Positions 1 to 8,156 of a DNA stretch of 64,000 nt are shown piece after piece; within the stretch, counting starts at the first letter, position 1, and every line of letters begins with the position of its first letter. The DNA comes from Psychrosphaera haliotis (GTDB lineage: Bacteria > Pseudomonadota > Gammaproteobacteria > Enterobacterales > Alteromonadaceae): positions 496,001 through 560,000 of the forward strand of contig NZ_BAAAFQ010000004.1 in assembly GCF_039523615.1 (NCBI RefSeq). The letters are read 5' to 3'. The position numbers and the translations under genes were made by a program. The notes under the pieces were generated by a model. The model did no database searches and was not told the origin of the DNA. It worked only from the letters and a program-made list of their open reading frames with translations.

Positions 1-1
1 T

Positions 2-1015
2 AATAAACAAAATGAAATGTATCGAGTTTTCACCCCATTTAAACGTGAGTGGCTATCCGTCGCTATTACTCAAGGTTTTTACTTAGCGGACTCAAAAGAG
101 TCGCTGACTCGTTATTTTAACGCCAACATCTCTATGCCTGACGGTGTTGCCATCAACGAAGGTTCAATAACGTTTGCCGCTACAAAAAAAGACTCATCAA
201 ACTGGCCGCTTATAACCAACGTGCGCTCAGAGCTTATTCCTGACTTTTATGAACGAATAATTGTAAGGTACCCTGAAGATCGTGACATACCTTCTATTGC
301 AGGCACATCTAAACTGTCTCCTTATTTAGCAATCGGCGCACTCAGTCCAAAAAGACTGGTTTCTCAACTTATGTTTACCGTGCCAAATATACTCGACAAT
401 ACTAGCCTTCCCGAATTTGGCTGGCTTAACCAGCTCATCTGGAGAGACTTTTACCGCAACCTACTATTCCATTACCCAGAACTCTGCAAACACAATAATT
501 TTAACAAAAAGTACGATGGTCTCGACTGGCCAAACAATGGCTTTTTATTTAAAGCTTGGAAAGAAGGAAAAACCGGATATCCAATTGTTGATGCAGCAAT
601 GAGACAATTGCTTGAAACAGGTTGGATGCACAATCGTTTACGTATGGTTGTTGCAAGCTTTTTAACTAAACATCTACTTATTGACTGGCGCTTGGGCGAA
701 CAGTTTTTTGCACAGCACTTAATTGATGTTGATCTTGCTAATAACAATGGTGGTTGGCAATGGGCGGCAGGCACTGGATGTGATGCACAACCTTACTTCC
801 GGATATTTAATCCAATTAGTCAAAGTCAAAAATTTGATCCTGATGGGACATTCTTGCGTAAGTATCTACCAGAACTTAAGAATTTCTCTAACAAAGACAT
901 ACATTTTCCACACAAAGTGATTAAGTCAGAAAAAATAAAGGCTTATTGGCCAGCTATTGTGGAGCATAAAACCGCTAGAGAAAACGCTTTGGATTTTTAC
1001 AAAAGTAAAGAGTGA
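2..1015 (+). CDS. phrB: Deoxyribodipyrimidine photolyase (class I), 3' part of gene
   Basis: Light-dependent repair of cyclobutane pyrimidine dimers by a flavoenzyme. The reading frame is open from the first bases of the window, so the gene starts outside it. The first Met-Tyr-x-Val-Phe-Thr-Pro-Phe-Lys (base 17) matches about residue 150 of E. coli PhrB, so about one third (the antenna-binding N-terminal domain) is missing and the FAD domain is complete. Visible FAD-domain motifs are WLNQLIWRDFYRN, GKTGYPIVDAAMRQL, WMHNRLRM and NNGGWQWAAGTG. The Met at 17 is therefore an internal residue, not the true start. The gene heads an operon: the next start lies 4 bases after its stop, and lipid-modification genes follow. 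Identification is firm; the cut is a window-edge effect. Confidence 0.95.
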   Translation, partial: NKQNEMYRVFTPFKREWLSVAITQGFYLADSKESLTRYFNANISMPDGVAINEGSITFAATKKDSSNWPLITNVRSELIPDFYERIIVRYPEDRDIPSIAGTSKLSPYLAIGALSPKRLVSQLMFTVPNILDNTSLPEFGWLNQLIWRDFYRNLLFHYPELCKHNNFNKKYDGLDWPNNGFLFKAWKEGKTGYPIVDAAMRQLLETGWMHNRLRMVVASFLTKHLLIDWRLGEQFFAQHLIDVDLANNNGGWQWAAGTGCDAQPYFRIFNPISQSQKFDPDGTFLRKYLPELKNFSNKDIHFPHKVIKSEKIKAYWPAIVEHKTARENALDFYKSKE

Positions 1016-1019
1016 CGTT

Positions 1020-1496
1020 ATGAATGCAGCAGAGCAAATGAATCAGCGAGAAGAGCCATTGATAAGTGAACCTCCTCAATGGCTTCAAGATTACGTATCT
1101 ACTTACAATGAGCTAAACGCTGGAAATTTACATCTACTCAATAATATATACTCTAAAAGCGCATTGTTTATTGACCCTTTAAGTAAAGTAGAAGGATTAG
1201 ATGCGTTAACAGAGTACTTTGAACATCTCTATGTAAACTTAACATCTTGTCATTTTGACCTCACTGGATTCATCTGCAATGGCAGTGACGCCGCTATTTA
1301 CTGGACCATGACCGTCAGTCATAAAAAGCTAAAAGGCGGAAAGCCAATTACCCTAGAGGGGCATAGCCGCCTAAGCCAAAAGGAAGGTAAAGTGACTTTC
1401 CAAAGAGACTACTTTGACGCTGGTGCGATGATATATGAGCACGTTCCTGTTGTTGGCGGACTCGTTCGTTTTGTTAAAGCAAAAGCGAGTGCCTAA
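1020..1496 (+). CDS. NTF2-like (SnoaL-fold) family protein, 158 aa
   Basis: A small cone-shaped alpha/beta protein of the nuclear-transport-factor-2-like superfamily; its biochemical role is unknown. The ATG at 1020 is chosen because it follows the photolyase stop by 4 bases and gives a normal-sized protein; an upstream in-frame ATG at 957 would overlap the photolyase. The body has the typical pattern of an N-terminal helix followed by sheet with many aromatic residues (YWTMTVSHKKLKGGKP, GHSRLSQKEGKV, FQRDYFDAGAMIYEHVP). The start of the next gene, the SDR, lies two bases after this stop. Photolyase–NTF2–SDR–amine oxidase–DUF1365–Cfa runs recur in light-responsive gene sets of Vibrio and Shewanella relatives (family knowledge), so a role in the same response is likely but inferred. 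Confidence 0.8.
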   Translation: MNAAEQMNQREEPLISEPPQWLQDYVSTYNELNAGNLHLLNNIYSKSALFIDPLSKVEGLDALTEYFEHLYVNLTSCHFDLTGFICNGSDAAIYWTMTVSHKKLKGGKPITLEGHSRLSQKEGKVTFQRDYFDAGAMIYEHVPVVGGLVRFVKAKASA

Positions 1497-1497
1497 T

Positions 1498-2259
1498 ATG
1501 AGCCACAGAGTGTTAGTCACAGGCGCAACATCGGGTATCGGCCACAGTTTGGTTATTAATTATTTAGAAAAAGGCGATGTTGTTTATGCGTGTGGGCGCA
1601 GTGCAGAAAAGCTAGCGGCTATTTCAGAACAAGCACAGCAATTGTCTGGCACACTTAAGCTTGTGCAATTTGATCAGCTAAAAGAAGATGAACTTGTTTC
1701 GGCGCTCAATGAAGTAGAGGCGCTGGATATCGCTATTTTGAATGCAGGCGACTGTGAGTACATTGACAATGCCTTGGACTTTGACGCCAACTTGTTTAAA
1801 CGTGTCATTGATATAAACCTAACGTCCGTTGGTGTTTTGGTTCGAGAAATTCTACTTAAACTCAAAGAAGCAATCACAGCAAACTCATCTGTTAATCCTC
1901 AACTGGTATTTGTAGGCTCTTCGGCAGCAATGATGCCATTTACTCGAGCTCAAGCTTACGGTGCTTCAAAAGCTGGCATTGGTTATTTAGCGGATTCGTT
2001 ATACATAGATTTAAAACCACACAACATCGACGTTTCGCTTGTTTTACCCGGTTTTATAAAAACCCCATTAACCGACAAAAATGATTTTGAAATGCCGTTC
2101 TTACTTACCAGTGATGAAGCGGCCAAACGTATTGATTCAGGCATTCAACGTCGCCATCGACATATAGCCTTTCCAAAGCGTTTAATTTGGAGTCTAAAAT
2201 TTGCAAGCTGGTTACCCGCAACATGGTGGAGAAAAATCATGTTAAACAGCGACCAATAA
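1498..2259 (+). CDS. Short-chain dehydrogenase/reductase (SDR), 253 aa
   Basis: NAD(P)-dependent oxidoreductase of the classical SDR family; substrate unknown. The cofactor motif TGATSGIG lies near residues 9–16, an NAG motif (ILNAGD) in the middle, a Ser-containing strand (VFVGSSAAM), and the catalytic pair Y154/K158 in YGASK. The ATG at 1498 is taken because the TGxxxGIG motif must sit close to the N-terminus; the longer in-frame start at 1435 would run through the preceding gene. Length is normal for the family. It is the third gene of the photolyase-led operon. A reductase acting on a lipid intermediate made by the neighbouring amine-oxidase and methyltransferase is plausible, but no substrate can be read from the sequence. 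Confidence 0.88.
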   Translation: MSHRVLVTGATSGIGHSLVINYLEKGDVVYACGRSAEKLAAISEQAQQLSGTLKLVQFDQLKEDELVSALNEVEALDIAILNAGDCEYIDNALDFDANLFKRVIDINLTSVGVLVREILLKLKEAITANSSVNPQLVFVGSSAAMMPFTRAQAYGASKAGIGYLADSLYIDLKPHNIDVSLVLPGFIKTPLTDKNDFEMPFLLTSDEAAKRIDSGIQRRHRHIAFPKRLIWSLKFASWLPATWWRKIMLNSDQ

Positions 2260-2278
2260 AAACAGGAAGTAGTATTAA

Positions 2279-3532
2279 ATGAAAAAAGTAGCCATCATTG
2301 GTTCGGGAATATCTGGCTTAACAAGCGCATATTTACTAAACAAACATCACAATGTAAAAGTATTCGAAATCAACGACTACATTGGTGGGCACACCGCCAC
2401 TATTGACTTCGAATTAGATGAAAAACCCTACAGTATTGATACCGGCTTTATCGTATTTAATGATAAAACTTACCCTAATTTTTTGAAGCTTCTTAGTCAG
2501 ATAGGCATTCAAAAGCAGCCAACTGAGATGAGCTTCAGCGTCACAAATCCTGTCACCGGATTAGAATACAACGGCAATAATCTAAACACCCTGTTTACCC
2601 AGCGACGAAATATTGCGAACCCAAGATTTTGGTCACTTATTTCCCAGATATTAAAATTCAACAAATTGTGTAAAGCCCTTTACGACAGCAACTCAATCCC
2701 TGTGAAGCTGTCTTTAGGTGAGTTCCTAGATGACAATGGATTTAATGACTACTTTTGCCAAAACTACATTTTGCCAATGGCGGCGGCTATTTGGTCTTCA
2801 AGCCTGAATCAAGTAAAGCAGTTTGAGCTTAGCTTTTTCATCCGCTTTTTCTACAACCACGGACTGTTAAACATCCAAGATAGACCGCAGTGGTACGTTA
2901 TTCCTGGCGGCTCAAAAAGTTATATAAAACCACTCATTAAAGACTTTAAAGACAAAATTCACTTAAACGCGAACATTCAAGCTGTTACGCGCAACAGCGA
3001 TGGTGTTGAGCTTACTTTTGAAAATAATCGTACCGAGCAATTTGATGACGTTATTTTTGCCTGTCACTCTGACCAAGCGTTAAAGCTATTAAGTGATCCT
3101 ACTGAGAATGAGAAAGCAATACTCTCCGCCATGCCTTATGTAAATAACGAAGTGGTACTGCATACAGACAAAGCAATGTTGCCAAAGAGAGAGCTTGCTT
3201 GGGCTAGCTGGAACTATTTACTGTCAGGTGATGAAGATGCGCTTGCGTCCGTTACTTACAACATGAATATTCTGCAAGGGTTAGACGTTGAGCCCACTTT
3301 TTGCGTGACACTTAATAAAACCGACGCTATTAACCCTGAAAAAATAATCAGGAAGTTTAATTATACTCACCCAGTATTCAGCACAGAAAGCCAAAAAGCT
3401 CAGTTACAGCGAGATACTATTTGTGGCAAACACAATACCCACTTTGCTGGCGCATATTGGTACAACGGCTTTCACGAAGACGGTGTTAGAAGTGGAGTTG
3501 ATGTTGCAAAAAGGTTTGGCTGTGAACTTTAA
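2279..3532 (+). CDS. FAD-dependent amine oxidase/desaturase-like protein, 417 aa
   Basis: A flavoprotein of the amine oxidase/phytoene-desaturase superfamily. The N-terminus carries the Rossmann FAD motif (GSGISG, G8/G10/G13) and the following acidic residue plus GGHT signature of 'NAD(P)-binding protein' relatives; the C-terminal FAD-closing segment includes HFAGAYWYNGFHEDGVRSG. A good Shine–Dalgarno (aggaag, 2264–2269) precedes the ATG. In Rhodobacter sphaeroides a related oxidase belongs to the ChrR/sigma-E singlet-oxygen regulon with photolyase and a Cfa paralogue (established knowledge). The same trio here suggests oxidative modification of methylated fatty acids, such as furan-type or cyclopropyl lipids. 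That assignment is inference; the family call itself is firm. Confidence 0.87.
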   Translation: MKKVAIIGSGISGLTSAYLLNKHHNVKVFEINDYIGGHTATIDFELDEKPYSIDTGFIVFNDKTYPNFLKLLSQIGIQKQPTEMSFSVTNPVTGLEYNGNNLNTLFTQRRNIANPRFWSLISQILKFNKLCKALYDSNSIPVKLSLGEFLDDNGFNDYFCQNYILPMAAAIWSSSLNQVKQFELSFFIRFFYNHGLLNIQDRPQWYVIPGGSKSYIKPLIKDFKDKIHLNANIQAVTRNSDGVELTFENNRTEQFDDVIFACHSDQALKLLSDPTENEKAILSAMPYVNNEVVLHTDKAMLPKRELAWASWNYLLSGDEDALASVTYNMNILQGLDVEPTFCVTLNKTDAINPEKIIRKFNYTHPVFSTESQKAQLQRDTICGKHNTHFAGAYWYNGFHEDGVRSGVDVAKRFGCEL

Positions 3533-3553
3533 TTTTACTGAGTTTGTCGCGCT

Positions 3554-4339
3554 ATGATTAGCGGAATATACCAAGGTTCCGTTCGTCATCGGCGTTTCAG
3601 TCCCGTAGATCACAAATTTACTTACAGTTTATACATGTTGGCTATAGATTTGGACGAAACCGATTCTGTATTAAGCCAAAGTTGGGTGCTAGGTCATAAG
3701 TGGTTTAACCCGCTTCGTATAAAGCGTAACGACCATTTTAAAAACTCTGCATTGTCATTTAAACAAACCGTAATTGAACAAGTAAACAAACTCACGGATT
3801 CTCCGTTGCATATTGAGCAAACAAGAGTAGTTATGGTAAGCCAAGCTCGTTGTTTTGGTTTGTATTTTAGCCCAGCTAACTTTTACTTTTGTTACGCTAA
3901 AAATGCCGATGGCCATGAGGCCTGTCAATATATGTTGGCAGAAGTTAGTAATACACCTTGGAATCAAAAGCATTACTATTTGATCGATCTAGATAGAACC
4001 AAACGTAATGAACCTTTGATAAATAAGAAAGTATTTCATGTGTCGCCATTCATGCAGATGGAAATGGAATACCGATGGAAAATTACACCGCCTAAGAACA
4101 ATTTATTAGTACATATAGAAAATTGGCCTTTGCATAATTCTCCACCAACTGGCCAAATTGATAAAGTATTTGATGCGACGGTCGCATTAAAAAAAGTACC
4201 AATAACACATAGGAACCTTGTCAAACTCATCATGACAACTCCGGTGATGACAGCAAAAATATTTGCTGGGATTTATTGGCAGGCTTTAAAGTTATTTATA
4301 AAAAGAGTGCCTTTTATTGGTCACCCTGAATCTAAATAA
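3554..4339 (+). CDS. DUF1365 family protein, 261 aa
   Basis: A DUF1365 protein of unknown biochemical role that is almost always found between an FAD amine oxidase and a Cfa-type methyltransferase, exactly as here. The start is clear (MISGIYQGSVRHRRFSPVDHKF; the family begins with a Y-x-G-x-V-x-H-x-R block). The central FYFCYA segment and the HVSPFMQMEMEYRW block are typical of the family. It starts 21 bases after the preceding stop and ends 25 bases before cfa. Its strict association with lipid-methylating enzymes suggests an accessory or substrate-handling role at the membrane; this is inference from context. Confidence 0.88.
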   Translation: MISGIYQGSVRHRRFSPVDHKFTYSLYMLAIDLDETDSVLSQSWVLGHKWFNPLRIKRNDHFKNSALSFKQTVIEQVNKLTDSPLHIEQTRVVMVSQARCFGLYFSPANFYFCYAKNADGHEACQYMLAEVSNTPWNQKHYYLIDLDRTKRNEPLINKKVFHVSPFMQMEMEYRWKITPPKNNLLVHIENWPLHNSPPTGQIDKVFDATVALKKVPITHRNLVKLIMTTPVMTAKIFAGIYWQALKLFIKRVPFIGHPESK

Positions 4340-4364
4340 AAGTAGACGTTGAGAGGAATCAACA

Positions 4365-5597
4365 ATGGAAAAGTTAGTCACCCCAATCAGCCAATCGAGT
4401 TCGAGCTGGTCTTCTGGTTTATACCAAAAGCTTATTTTCGCAGTTTTAGAACGCATTGAAGGTGTTGGACTGACCATTCATGACCCGCAGTTACCGGGCG
4501 ATGGAAATCATTTTTTTGGACAGCGAGATGCTGAAATCCAAGCACAGTTAAATATTCACGACCAAGGCGTCTATAAGTCACTAGCTACCGGCGGCAGTAT
4601 TGCTGCGGCTGAAGCCTTTATTAATAATCAGTGGTCTAGCCCTAACCTAACTCGTTTAATTGAAGCTTTTGTTGTCTGTCAGCAACAACTTGACGAGCTG
4701 GAAAGCAAAATGTCATGGGCGACAAAATTAAAGAATAAACTTTTCCACCGTCGTAATAAAAATTCTCAATCAGGCTCCAAAGAAAACATACTGGCGCATT
4801 ACGACCTTGGTAATGATTTGTATACCCGTTTCTTAGATCCAGAAATGATGTACTCATCGGCTATTTATAGCAAAGAAGCCACGGATTTAGACGCGGCTCA
4901 ATTAAACAAACTCAATTTAATTTGTCAGCGACTGGAGCTTACGAGCGATGACAGACTCGTTGAAATTGGTACTGGCTGGGGTGGCTTAGCTATTTTTGCC
5001 GCTCAAAACTATGATTGTCACGTAACAACGACGACTATTTCTGATGCGCAGCACGACTATGCTCAGGCAAGAATAAAAACGCTTGGCCTAGAAGATAAAA
5101 TCACACTATTAAAACGTGATTACCGAGAACTAACTGGCGAATACGACAAGCTTGTTTCGATTGAAATGATTGAAGCTGTTGGCTTTGAGTACTACACCGA
5201 GTTCTTTAGCAAGTGTAATGCACTGTTAAAGCCTGGCGGCAAAATGTTAATTCAAGCTATCACTATTGCGGATCAGCGCTTTGATCATTACCGCAGTAAC
5301 GTCGACTTTATCCAACGTTATATTTTCCCGGGTGGATGTTTGCCAAGTATCGAGTTTATGAGCAAACACTTGAGACAAGATACGGATATGGTGCTTCATG
5401 AGCTACATGACATTGGTTTAGATTACGCTCAAACGCTCAATGAGTGGAGAGTTCGTTTTAACAAGAACTGGCAAGAACTTACAGAGTATGGTTTTGACGA
5501 GCGTTTTCGTCGTTTATGGAACTATTACTTAAGTTACTGTGAAGGTGCATTTTTACAACGCGCCACCAGCACAGTTCACTTTGTTGCTAGAAAATAA
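4365..5597 (+). CDS. cfa: Cyclopropane-fatty-acyl-phospholipid synthase family methyltransferase, 410 aa
   Basis: S-adenosylmethionine-dependent enzyme that methylates the double bond of unsaturated acyl chains in membrane phospholipids. The SAM motif EIGTGWGG lies at residues 200–207. The family blocks YDLGNDLYTRFLDPEMMYSS, SIEMIEAVGFEYY and YIFPGGCLPS are all present. Length (410) is slightly above E. coli Cfa (382) because of a longer N-terminus. The ATG follows a gagagg-like ribosome site (gagaggaatcaac). It is the last gene of the photolyase operon and is followed by a terminator. Because it sits with DUF1365 and an amine oxidase, it may be the paralogue that makes methyl-branched acyl chains rather than the stationary-phase cyclopropane enzyme; the sequence alone does not separate these. 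Confidence 0.92.
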   Translation: MEKLVTPISQSSSSWSSGLYQKLIFAVLERIEGVGLTIHDPQLPGDGNHFFGQRDAEIQAQLNIHDQGVYKSLATGGSIAAAEAFINNQWSSPNLTRLIEAFVVCQQQLDELESKMSWATKLKNKLFHRRNKNSQSGSKENILAHYDLGNDLYTRFLDPEMMYSSAIYSKEATDLDAAQLNKLNLICQRLELTSDDRLVEIGTGWGGLAIFAAQNYDCHVTTTTISDAQHDYAQARIKTLGLEDKITLLKRDYRELTGEYDKLVSIEMIEAVGFEYYTEFFSKCNALLKPGGKMLIQAITIADQRFDHYRSNVDFIQRYIFPGGCLPSIEFMSKHLRQDTDMVLHELHDIGLDYAQTLNEWRVRFNKNWQELTEYGFDERFRRLWNYYLSYCEGAFLQRATSTVHFVARK

Positions 5598-5641
5598 AAC
5601 AGACGCTCTACAGTAACGTTTGATAACTCTACAATATCTTC

Positions 5642-5670
5642 AAGGGCTAATTTTATTAGCCCTTTTGTTT
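5642..5670 (+). terminator. Rho-independent terminator after cfa
   Basis: A perfect 9-bp stem aagggctaa/ttagccctt (5642–5650 and 5656–5664) with a 5-base loop is followed by a T-rich run. It closes the photolyase–cfa operon about 45 bases after the cfa stop. Confidence 0.85.
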
Positions 5671-5771
5671 TTAGTTAAATAATTGTCAAATATAGTAATT
5701 TTTATTTAACTCAGAATCAGCTCTCATGCTACGCTTATTCTAAATCCCTTTTACTTTTTTAGGTTCTTTTA

Positions 5772-6662
5772 GTGAGTCTATTTAACAGCCAATTATTTTT
5801 TAGTTTCCTTCTATTTTTAGCCGCGTATTTAGCAAAAATAGGATTAATCAAACTTATTAATCGCAACGCTGGTTCTAAATCAACAAACCGTCGTTTGCAT
5901 ATCAATACGGCCAAAAATGCCATCAACATGGTGTTTATTATTGCCTTGCTCATGTTATGGAGCAATGAATTACAGAACTTTGCACTGTCTATTGCAGCCT
6001 TTGTTGTCGCTATTGTTTTAGCAACGCGTGAGCTTATTCAATGTTTCATTGGTTTTTTATATATCAGCAGTACCAACCCATTCCGAGTGGGCGATTGGAT
6101 CCAAACCAATAACCAATTTGGTGAAGTGGCGGAAACTGACTGGGCAAAAGTCACAATATTAGAAATTAGCGCTGATACCTATGCTTACACAGGCAAAACC
6201 ATATTTTTACCTAACAACCAGCTCATGACCTTACCAATAAAAAATATGAATTATATGAAGCGCTATATTAACCACTCATTTTCGGTGGTAATGGACTGCA
6301 TAAAAACAAATCCATATGATTTGGTACCTAAATTGTATTCAAAAGCGGAAGGTTACTGTTTTGAGTTTACCGATGTTGCTCAGCGCTATAATAAACTCAT
6401 AGAGAATAGATTGGGCGTTCAAATCGCAGGACCTGCACCAGCCATAAAGGTGCAAACCACGGATATTGGCAAAGTATCTTTTGTCTTTTCTATTTTTTGT
6501 CCAACCAGTAAAGCAAAAAAGATTGAGCAATCCCTGATTAGCGATTTTTATACGCTCTATTTTAAAGCACAAGAAAATGCAGAGGTTAATAGTCTTTCTG
6601 TAAGTGATGATAAGACGTTAATTCCTGCCAACAATCAAAGTAACTCAGTGGGGAATACATAA
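5772..6662 (+). CDS. MscS-family mechanosensitive channel-like protein, 296 aa
   Basis: Small inner-membrane channel of the MscS superfamily. Three hydrophobic segments (about residues 5–28, 50–75 and 70–98) precede the beta domain, whose start NPFRVGDWIQ is the diagnostic MscS block; a later FLPNNQLMTLPIKN block also fits. The start is a GTG at 5772 with a short agg 8 bases upstream; no better start is in frame. The stop and the next start overlap (taATG), so translation of the following Mg2+ transporter is probably coupled to it. Some MscS paralogues gate ions rather than acting as osmotic valves. The pairing with MgtE suggests a link to divalent cation balance, which is inference. Confidence 0.88.
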   Translation: MSLFNSQLFFSFLLFLAAYLAKIGLIKLINRNAGSKSTNRRLHINTAKNAINMVFIIALLMLWSNELQNFALSIAAFVVAIVLATRELIQCFIGFLYISSTNPFRVGDWIQTNNQFGEVAETDWAKVTILEISADTYAYTGKTIFLPNNQLMTLPIKNMNYMKRYINHSFSVVMDCIKTNPYDLVPKLYSKAEGYCFEFTDVAQRYNKLIENRLGVQIAGPAPAIKVQTTDIGKVSFVFSIFCPTSKAKKIEQSLISDFYTLYFKAQENAEVNSLSVSDDKTLIPANNQSNSVGNT

Positions 6663-8017
6663 TGCTAAATGTAGACTCTCGTATTGAGGTAATGAACCAA
6701 GTGCAAACTGCACTTAAAGCTTTAATTGAAGATGAAACAAGCTTTGCATTACCGCCTGAGACAAATGACTTTAGTGAAGATGACTGGGCATGGTTATTAG
6801 AAAGTTTAGTTAGCGAACAACGTATTCTAATATGGCCGTTTTTAAAAAATATTGATACCACAGCTGTTCTTGCTGGTATGCGAGAAGATGCCAGGTTACA
6901 GCTTGTTTCGTCACTACCAAATAAAAGTGTTCATAAAGCATTAGCTAATAGTGATGCTAGCCAGGTAATTGAAGTTCTTGATGTATTGCCTACGAGCGTC
7001 GCTAAAAAATTCATTAAGAAATTATCAAAAGAAACACAAAACCACATTCGTGAGTCATTAAATTACACCGACGATCAAGTGGGACGATATGCTAATCACA
7101 ACGTATTTACGGTAAACAAATCGGCCTCGGTAGAGTCCATATTATCTGAACTAAAAAGCGTCGATTTACCAGAGTATACCGATACGTTTTTAGTTACTGA
7201 TGAGCAAAACATTTTTATTGGCGAAATCACCATAAACGAATTGTTTAGCGCTGAGCCTCAAGACTTAGTGGCCAATATTGCTAAAACCTCAGTACATATT
7301 GTCAACGCTGACTTACCCTTGCTCGACGCCTCAAACTTATTAAAAAGTACTAAAAAGTCGATGTTACCCGTTGTAACGGAAACCGGTGAATTACTAGGCC
7401 GTTTTGATATCAATGACGCCCTAGAGATATTTCAGGAACACTACGAAGCGCAAATTGCGCACTTAGGACAAGTAAGCGATGAAGATTTGTTTGCACCAGT
7501 TGCGCTTAGTGCTCGACGCAGAGCCGTTTGGCTCGGTATCAATTTATTAACGGCATTCATGGCATCTATAGTAATTGGTATTTTTGATAAGGTTGTAGCA
7601 GAAGTTGTGGCTCTTGCTGTACTAATGCCAATTGTCGCCAGCATGGGTGGCATTACAGGTAGCCAAACACTTACGCTGACGATAAGAGGATTGGCAACGG
7701 GTCAACTGGGTGTCAATAACGTCTCGTCTTTAAAGCGAAAGGAAATAGCAGTTGCGGCGATAAATGGTGTTGCATGGTCACTGCTCGTTGCGGTCATTAC
7801 TGGATTCTGGTTTGAAAATATCGCACTTTCCATGATTATTGCGGGTGCGTTAATTGTAAATATGTTGGTAGCTGCACTGTTCGGAATTCTAATTCCAGTT
7901 ACCTTAGACCGAATGAAAATAGATCCAGCATTAGCAGGTTCGGTAATACTTACTACCGTCACTGACATTGTTGGATTTTTTGTTTTCTTAGGTGCGGCAT
8001 CCCTAATACTTATTTAA
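6662..8017 (+). CDS. mgtE: MgtE-type magnesium transporter, 451 aa
   Basis: Mg2+ channel/transporter of the inner membrane. The order is an N-terminal helical MgtE_N superhelix (about 1–130), a CBS pair (about 140–265), a connecting helix, and five membrane helices (about 290–451). The family signature appears as MPIVASMGGITGSQTLT, and the last helix has the pore Asp in TTVTDIVGFF. The ATG overlaps the previous stop by one base. Length matches the family. In MgtE the N and CBS domains close the pore when Mg2+ is high (family knowledge). The terminator downstream is shared with nhaA. Confidence 0.93.
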   Translation: MLNVDSRIEVMNQVQTALKALIEDETSFALPPETNDFSEDDWAWLLESLVSEQRILIWPFLKNIDTTAVLAGMREDARLQLVSSLPNKSVHKALANSDASQVIEVLDVLPTSVAKKFIKKLSKETQNHIRESLNYTDDQVGRYANHNVFTVNKSASVESILSELKSVDLPEYTDTFLVTDEQNIFIGEITINELFSAEPQDLVANIAKTSVHIVNADLPLLDASNLLKSTKKSMLPVVTETGELLGRFDINDALEIFQEHYEAQIAHLGQVSDEDLFAPVALSARRRAVWLGINLLTAFMASIVIGIFDKVVAEVVALAVLMPIVASMGGITGSQTLTLTIRGLATGQLGVNNVSSLKRKEIAVAAINGVAWSLLVAVITGFWFENIALSMIIAGALIVNMLVAALFGILIPVTLDRMKIDPALAGSVILTTVTDIVGFFVFLGAASLILI

Positions 8018-8055
8018 ATGACCCTTCAACGTTATTTAGGACAGGTCATGTGTAT

Positions 8056-8089
8056 AAAAAAAGCTCTGCATAATGCAGAGCTTTTTTTA
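8056..8089. terminator. Bidirectional terminator between mgtE and nhaA
   Basis: A 9-bp stem agctctgca/tgcagagct with loop taa lies at 8062–8082. It is flanked by seven A on the left and seven T on the right, so it can end transcripts from both converging genes. Confidence 0.88.
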
Positions 8090-8156
8090 TTCGTCACATT
8101 TAAAACAATAGGCGTTAAGGTTAGCCGCCACTATCGAGTGTTTAGTTACTTTCCGT

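Noticed and set aside
2..60. Photolyase seems to start at base 17 and lack its N-terminus
   Set aside because: The frame is open to the window edge and aligns to an internal residue, so it is cut by the window, not truncated in the genome.
8056..8089. Hairpin near mgtE considered as a Mg2+-sensing leader
   Set aside because: It lies downstream of mgtE between converging genes and has A/T flanks on both sides, typical of a bidirectional terminator.
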